Below are positions 60,706-64,000 of a stretch of 64,000 bases of DNA, in pieces (positions within the stretch are counted from its first letter, which is position 1; each line of letters starts with the position of its first letter). The DNA lies in the NCBI RefSeq assembly GCF_030867145.1, contig NC_134414.1, forward strand, positions 77,924,504 through 77,988,503, in the 5' to 3' direction. Below the pieces are notes generated by a model, which saw only the letters and a list, made by a program, of their open reading frames with translations, searched no databases and was not told the DNA's origin. A program made the position numbers and the translations under genes. This stretch comes from Opisthocomus hoazin. Taxonomy: Eukaryota; Chordata; Aves; Opisthocomiformes; Opisthocomidae.

Positions 60706-60806
60706 ATGGCAAAAATCAACACCCAGCACTCCTACCCTGGTATGCACAGACTATCTGTCAGAACTACTGTTGAAGATATTGAAAGGATTGAAAATGGCTG
60801 TATCAG
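60706..60806 (+). CDS. CNGA3: CNGA3, first coding exon
   Basis: The frame starts MAKINTQHSYPGMHRLSV, continues with a VEDIERIENGCI block, and ends two bases into an Arg codon at CAG|GTAACA (donor 60807). The MAKINTQ opening and the -ENG-(I/L)-R end at a phase-2 junction are what I remember of the CNGA3 N-terminus in mammals and chicken. CNGA3 is the alpha subunit of the cone-photoreceptor cyclic-nucleotide-gated cation channel, which opens on cGMP binding in the outer-segment plasma membrane. Only the cytosolic N-terminal tip is here; transmembrane, pore and cNMP-binding parts lie beyond the window. The ATG has A at -3 (AAAATGG) and G at +4, a good context. VWA3B upstream on the same strand supports the identity. 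Confidence 0.93.
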
Positions 60807-62672
60807 GTAACATATTCCTTTTGTCACAGTGAAAAGGACAGATTGCTGCATAATTTGTGGCACTCCTCTAGCTCTGCATTATGGGAGTGCGATGTCATGA
60901 TACGGTTGACCCGGTGCACTTAACTGACTTAACGGTGTATATCCAAAGTGCAGAAGAGACATCAACAGGAGGGTTGTCGTGGCTTGCAGGTTTGGAACCA
61001 GAATCTGTATTACCTCAGGAATAAACCACATTTTCACGTCAGTGGGAACTACACCAACTCAATAAGGAGAAACCTCTTTCTCCAGTCACCATGCAGACAG
61101 CAGAATCTGTGAGGTTTGGAGAAAAAGGGATCCTCCCAGTGCCATGCAGTGAAAATCCTCGGGAAGGTTTTTTTTTTTTAAAAAGTAGCGCCTCCAAATC
61201 ACCTAATTCCTGTGATAGGGAACATTTGTAGTGTGTAAAACACATCAGCATTTTTGTACAGGCTTTTCAGAGCCTCTCACTGCGCAGTGGAACTGTAACA
61301 GTTGCTTTACATTCACCTTTCTCTGTTTTGATAGTTTTAAAGCGGCTGTTTAAAATGTGCCAGTGAGTTTTTCCACAGTACCCATCATTTGCCTCTGCTG
61401 GGTCTGCAGGAAAGCGTCTGATGATCCACAGCACCAGTACCGGCTGGAAAAAGTGTTCTGCTTATGGCCTGTTATGGCCAACCATCTCTGCTGTGTGGTC
61501 CTGGTCAGACTGTCTCTTGCTGTTCAAATGTGTACCCAGACTAGAGCACTCAGAATCCTGCTGGGCTGATAGGACCGCCTGCGTTACAATAATTTTGGAT
61601 TGCATGCTCCTGGCATCTAGTATGGATGTGATCCCTGTCCTGTTTGATTTGGTCCTTTTTTTCCTTTCTGCTTTGCTTACATGATACCTGCTGTCGTGTA
61701 GGCGTACCTACACTACTGAAAATGGAGCTGCTTTTATTCTGCACGGTATGGCTTGCTTGATTTGGTTATGCTACCCCATGGTCTCCTTAAGGGGATTTGC
61801 AAGAGCCCTGTTGTTTTGTCTCCATTTATAGTGGTATCTCAGAAACAGAGAAAACACAGATCAAAATGAGCCTCTTCCTTCCCTTTTTTAATGTTGTTTT
61901 TGTAGAGGATATCAGTGATTGGCATCTCACAGAATGGAATTACTGGCAGGGATGTTGAGAGTGTGATTATAAAGGTTTAAATGTAGAATTAAATCACTGC
62001 AGTCATCTGCAGTTTCAGAGGCAAGGACTTGCTTATGACAGACAGAGGGACTGAAAGATGAATTTCATTTTACCATGATGATGATGGTCTGGAAGAGACA
62101 TTTATTTAAAAGAAAGTTTGCTGTTATCAGCATTAATTAGAGGAGTTCATAGAAGAGTAAAAAGGTACAATCTCACTCTCTAAAAGAGATCTCATATTTC
62201 AGGTTTTTGAATTGCTAAAGTGGTTGCTAGTAAGTATATACAATACCTTTGTAATACCACTCGAAGAATTCTGATACACATTTTTAAAATTCAGATTTGA
62301 TTTAGAATATGTCTGTACCAAAAGATAGATTCCATCCCAAATTTTAGCCCTTCTTTGTCTTGTAGCAAAATATACAGCTATAGACATTGGAAAAAACCAC
62401 AGGTTTTCTAGAGTAGCAGCATTTCTTGTTTGCCTTTGCCTTGCTCCAGCTCCTGTTGGCTATAGTTCAGCAAAGCAATTAAGCACATTACTTAGTTCTT
62501 ATTAAAGTCAGTGGGTGTTAAATTTATGCTTAATGCTAAGGATGTGCTTAAGTGCTTTTCTGCTGTGGAATGAGGTATTATCAAGGAAAAGCGTTCACTG
62601 AAACAGTTAACAGAAAGCTGCTGGTGATCTTTAAACTGTCATTTGCTGTTATGCTGGAGTAGGTGATTCATA
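60807..62672. other. CNGA3: CNGA3 intron 1, with a palindromic element
   Basis: AT-rich intron with ORFs at 61357-61684 lacking splice context. The CNGA3 second coding exon was not found, and an acceptor-like site at 61702 was rejected. It contains the palindrome at 62468-62562. Confidence 0.65.
62468..62562. repeat. palindromic MITE-like element (95 bp)
   Basis: The left arm CAGCAAAGCAATTAAGCACAT (62468-62488) and the right arm, reverse complement CAGAAAAGCACTTAAGCACAT (62542-62562), match at 19 of 21 positions. Between them is an ATTAAAGTCAGTGGGTGTTA spacer. The AGCAAAGCACTTAAGCACAT-type arm and 'gaagtcaatggg' core resemble a widespread old sauropsid palindromic non-autonomous DNA transposon. 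The family name is not certain. Confidence 0.6.
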
Positions 62673-63198
62673 GTGAGGTCTCATCTGGAGTACTGTGTCC
62701 AGTTCTGGGCTCCCCAGTTCAAGAAAGATGAGGAGCTACTGGAGAGAGTCCAGCGGAGGGCTACAAGGATGGTGAGGGGACTGGAGCATCTCTCCTACAA
62801 GGAGAGGCTGAGGGAGCTGGGCTTGTTCAGCCTGAAGAAGAGAAGGCTGCGAGGGGACCTAATATATACTTACAAATACCTGAAGGGTGGGTGTCAGGAG
62901 GATGGGGCCAAGCTCTTTTCAGTAGTGCCCAGTGACAGGACAAGGGGCAATGGGCACAAACTGAAGCAGAGGAAGTTCCGTCTGAACATGAGGAAGAACT
63001 TCTTCCCTCTGAGGGTGATGGAGCACTCGAACAGGCTGCGCAGAGGGGTTGTGGAGTCTCCTTCTCTGGAGATATCCAAGACCCGCCTGGACAAGGTCCT
63101 GTGCAGCCTGCTGTAGGTGACCCTGCTTTGGCAGGAGGATTGGGCTAGATGACCCACAGAGGTCCCTTCCAACCCCTACCATTCTGTGTGTGTGTGAT
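62673..63198 (+). mobile_element. CR1 LINE, 5'-truncated 3' end
   Basis: It begins inside ORF2 and continues through a 147-residue frame with [40 protein letters not shown] and a [20 protein letters not shown] block. It then ends TAGATGACCCACAGAGGTCC with an ATTCTGTGTGTG tail near 63198. The frame is uninterrupted and nearly matches the minus-strand copy at 1021, so both are recent members of one subfamily. It lies inside CNGA3 intron 1 in sense orientation. Confidence 0.95.
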
Positions 63199-64000
63199 AT
63201 TCTTATAGTGCAGTGTGCTACAAAGTTGGTCCATTTTGTTAAAACAAAAATCAACAAAACAAAAAATAACAAATGAGGCTTAATTTTTAAAATACAGCCT
63301 CTGTATAGAAACAGCTTGAATAGGACAGGCAGCACATTAGCTTATGGACACAGTTTGGCTGTCTAAAAGTTGGAAGCAGGATTCGGCTGTACCTTGCAGA
63401 CATCTGGATTTCTGTGTCTTTCTGATAGTAGGTGTCTAAGTTCCTGCTGTCATTGGTGGAGATGTAGTCAGTGCTAACAGTGGAGCCTAGGGAACCGTTC
63501 AGCTTCCCCTGAAGTTGAGTAGCTCTTCAGGCTCATTTGGCTGTGCTGATTACGAGAGGTATTTAGTTGCCTAAAATAGGCATCTAAAGCTATTTGGGAT
63601 ACCACAGAGTGTCTGAAGCATTTAGCTGGAGCTAGTGGATATGAGGTGAGACCTGTGTGCTTGGGAGAGGTCAGATAAAGTATTCTGAAGTATTCCGAAT
63701 GGTACTAGACTCCTGTGCTGAGGCAACTGAATCAAGCCCTAAGATGGCAGTTGACTACAATGGGAACTTAGATACTCAGCTTATATTAGACACCCCAATT
63801 TAAGTCACTGCCCTCTGGAGCCAAATCCTGCCCTTGAAGTCTGGCTCATAGTGAGCACTCAGAAGGGCTTCAGCAATTCTTGTTTAGCTGATCAGAACTT
63901 CAAAACAATTACTACTAAATGAAAATTCTGGATTACTTACATGCATTTTCGTTGAAAATGGTCTTCTACAGTTTACTTGAAGATCTTTGTGCAAATTTAG
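63199..64000. other. CNGA3: CNGA3 intron continuation, no feature seen
   Basis: AT-rich sequence without an exon. The block near 63,740-63,860 (with CCAAATCCTGCCCTTGAAGT) has the flavour of old sauropsid DNA-transposon sequence but is too diverged to call. Confidence 0.5.

Noticed and set aside
61702..61745. Possible CNGA3 second coding exon (acceptor GTCGTGTAG)
   Set aside because: The phase fits, but the peptide (RTYTTENGAAFILHG) does not look like the remembered CNGA3 continuation and the upstream tract is poor in pyrimidines.
1..64000. CRISPR arrays, operons, tRNA or rRNA genes
   Set aside because: None seen; the window is vertebrate nuclear DNA and the regular repeats are CR1 tails, LTR modules and microsatellites.

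Overview
This is nuclear DNA from a bird. The repeats are the main evidence: 5'-truncated CR1 LINEs with the usual 8-bp ATTCTATG/ATTCTGTG-type tails and CR1 reverse-transcriptase reading frames, plus solo avian-type ERV LTRs. Genes are sparse, with short exons and long AT-rich introns. Nothing in the window looks bacterial or viral apart from fossil retroelements.

Layout. Positions 1 to about 21,945 hold the 3' end of a plus-strand gene recognised as VWA3B (von Willebrand factor A domain containing 3B). Seven exons (2352-2402, 5278-5497, 12355-12475, 13261-13385, 14549-14686, 15221-15318, 20201-20450) chain with matching splice phases into 333 codons plus a stop. They carry the C-terminal DUF4537-type region and a lysine/arginine-rich tail. 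A weaker candidate exon lies at 2057-2108. A probable 3'UTR with two AATAAA signals follows. Positions 21,946-48,180 form a 26-kb interval in which I can support no exon; it holds old CR1 remnants. At 48,180-49,460 there is a strong CpG island with two donor-terminated, ATG-containing candidate first exons. From there to 60,674 is non-coding sequence with two solo LTRs. The exon at 60,675-60,806 holds the start codon and first 33 codons of CNGA3, the cone-photoreceptor cyclic-nucleotide-gated channel alpha subunit. The rest of CNGA3 lies beyond the window.

The order VWA3B then CNGA3 on the same strand is, from general knowledge, also that of the mammalian locus, so the two identifications support each other. 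I know of no functional link between the two proteins.

Repeats. There are three solo LTRs of one ERV family (4006-4664 plus, about 54071-55012 plus, 59119-60228 minus), with an internal tandem module that expands from about 4 to 6 to 8 units. Three clear CR1 3' ends are present (1021-1713 minus, 17355-17828 minus, 62673-63198 plus), with a short CR1 tail at 30654 and several fossils. A short palindromic, MITE-like element lies at 62468-62562. I found no clearly novel system. The most interesting unexplained items are the unassigned CpG island with its candidate first exons, the conserved splice-donor-like site and expanding module in the LTR family, and the open block at about 10,061-10,278.
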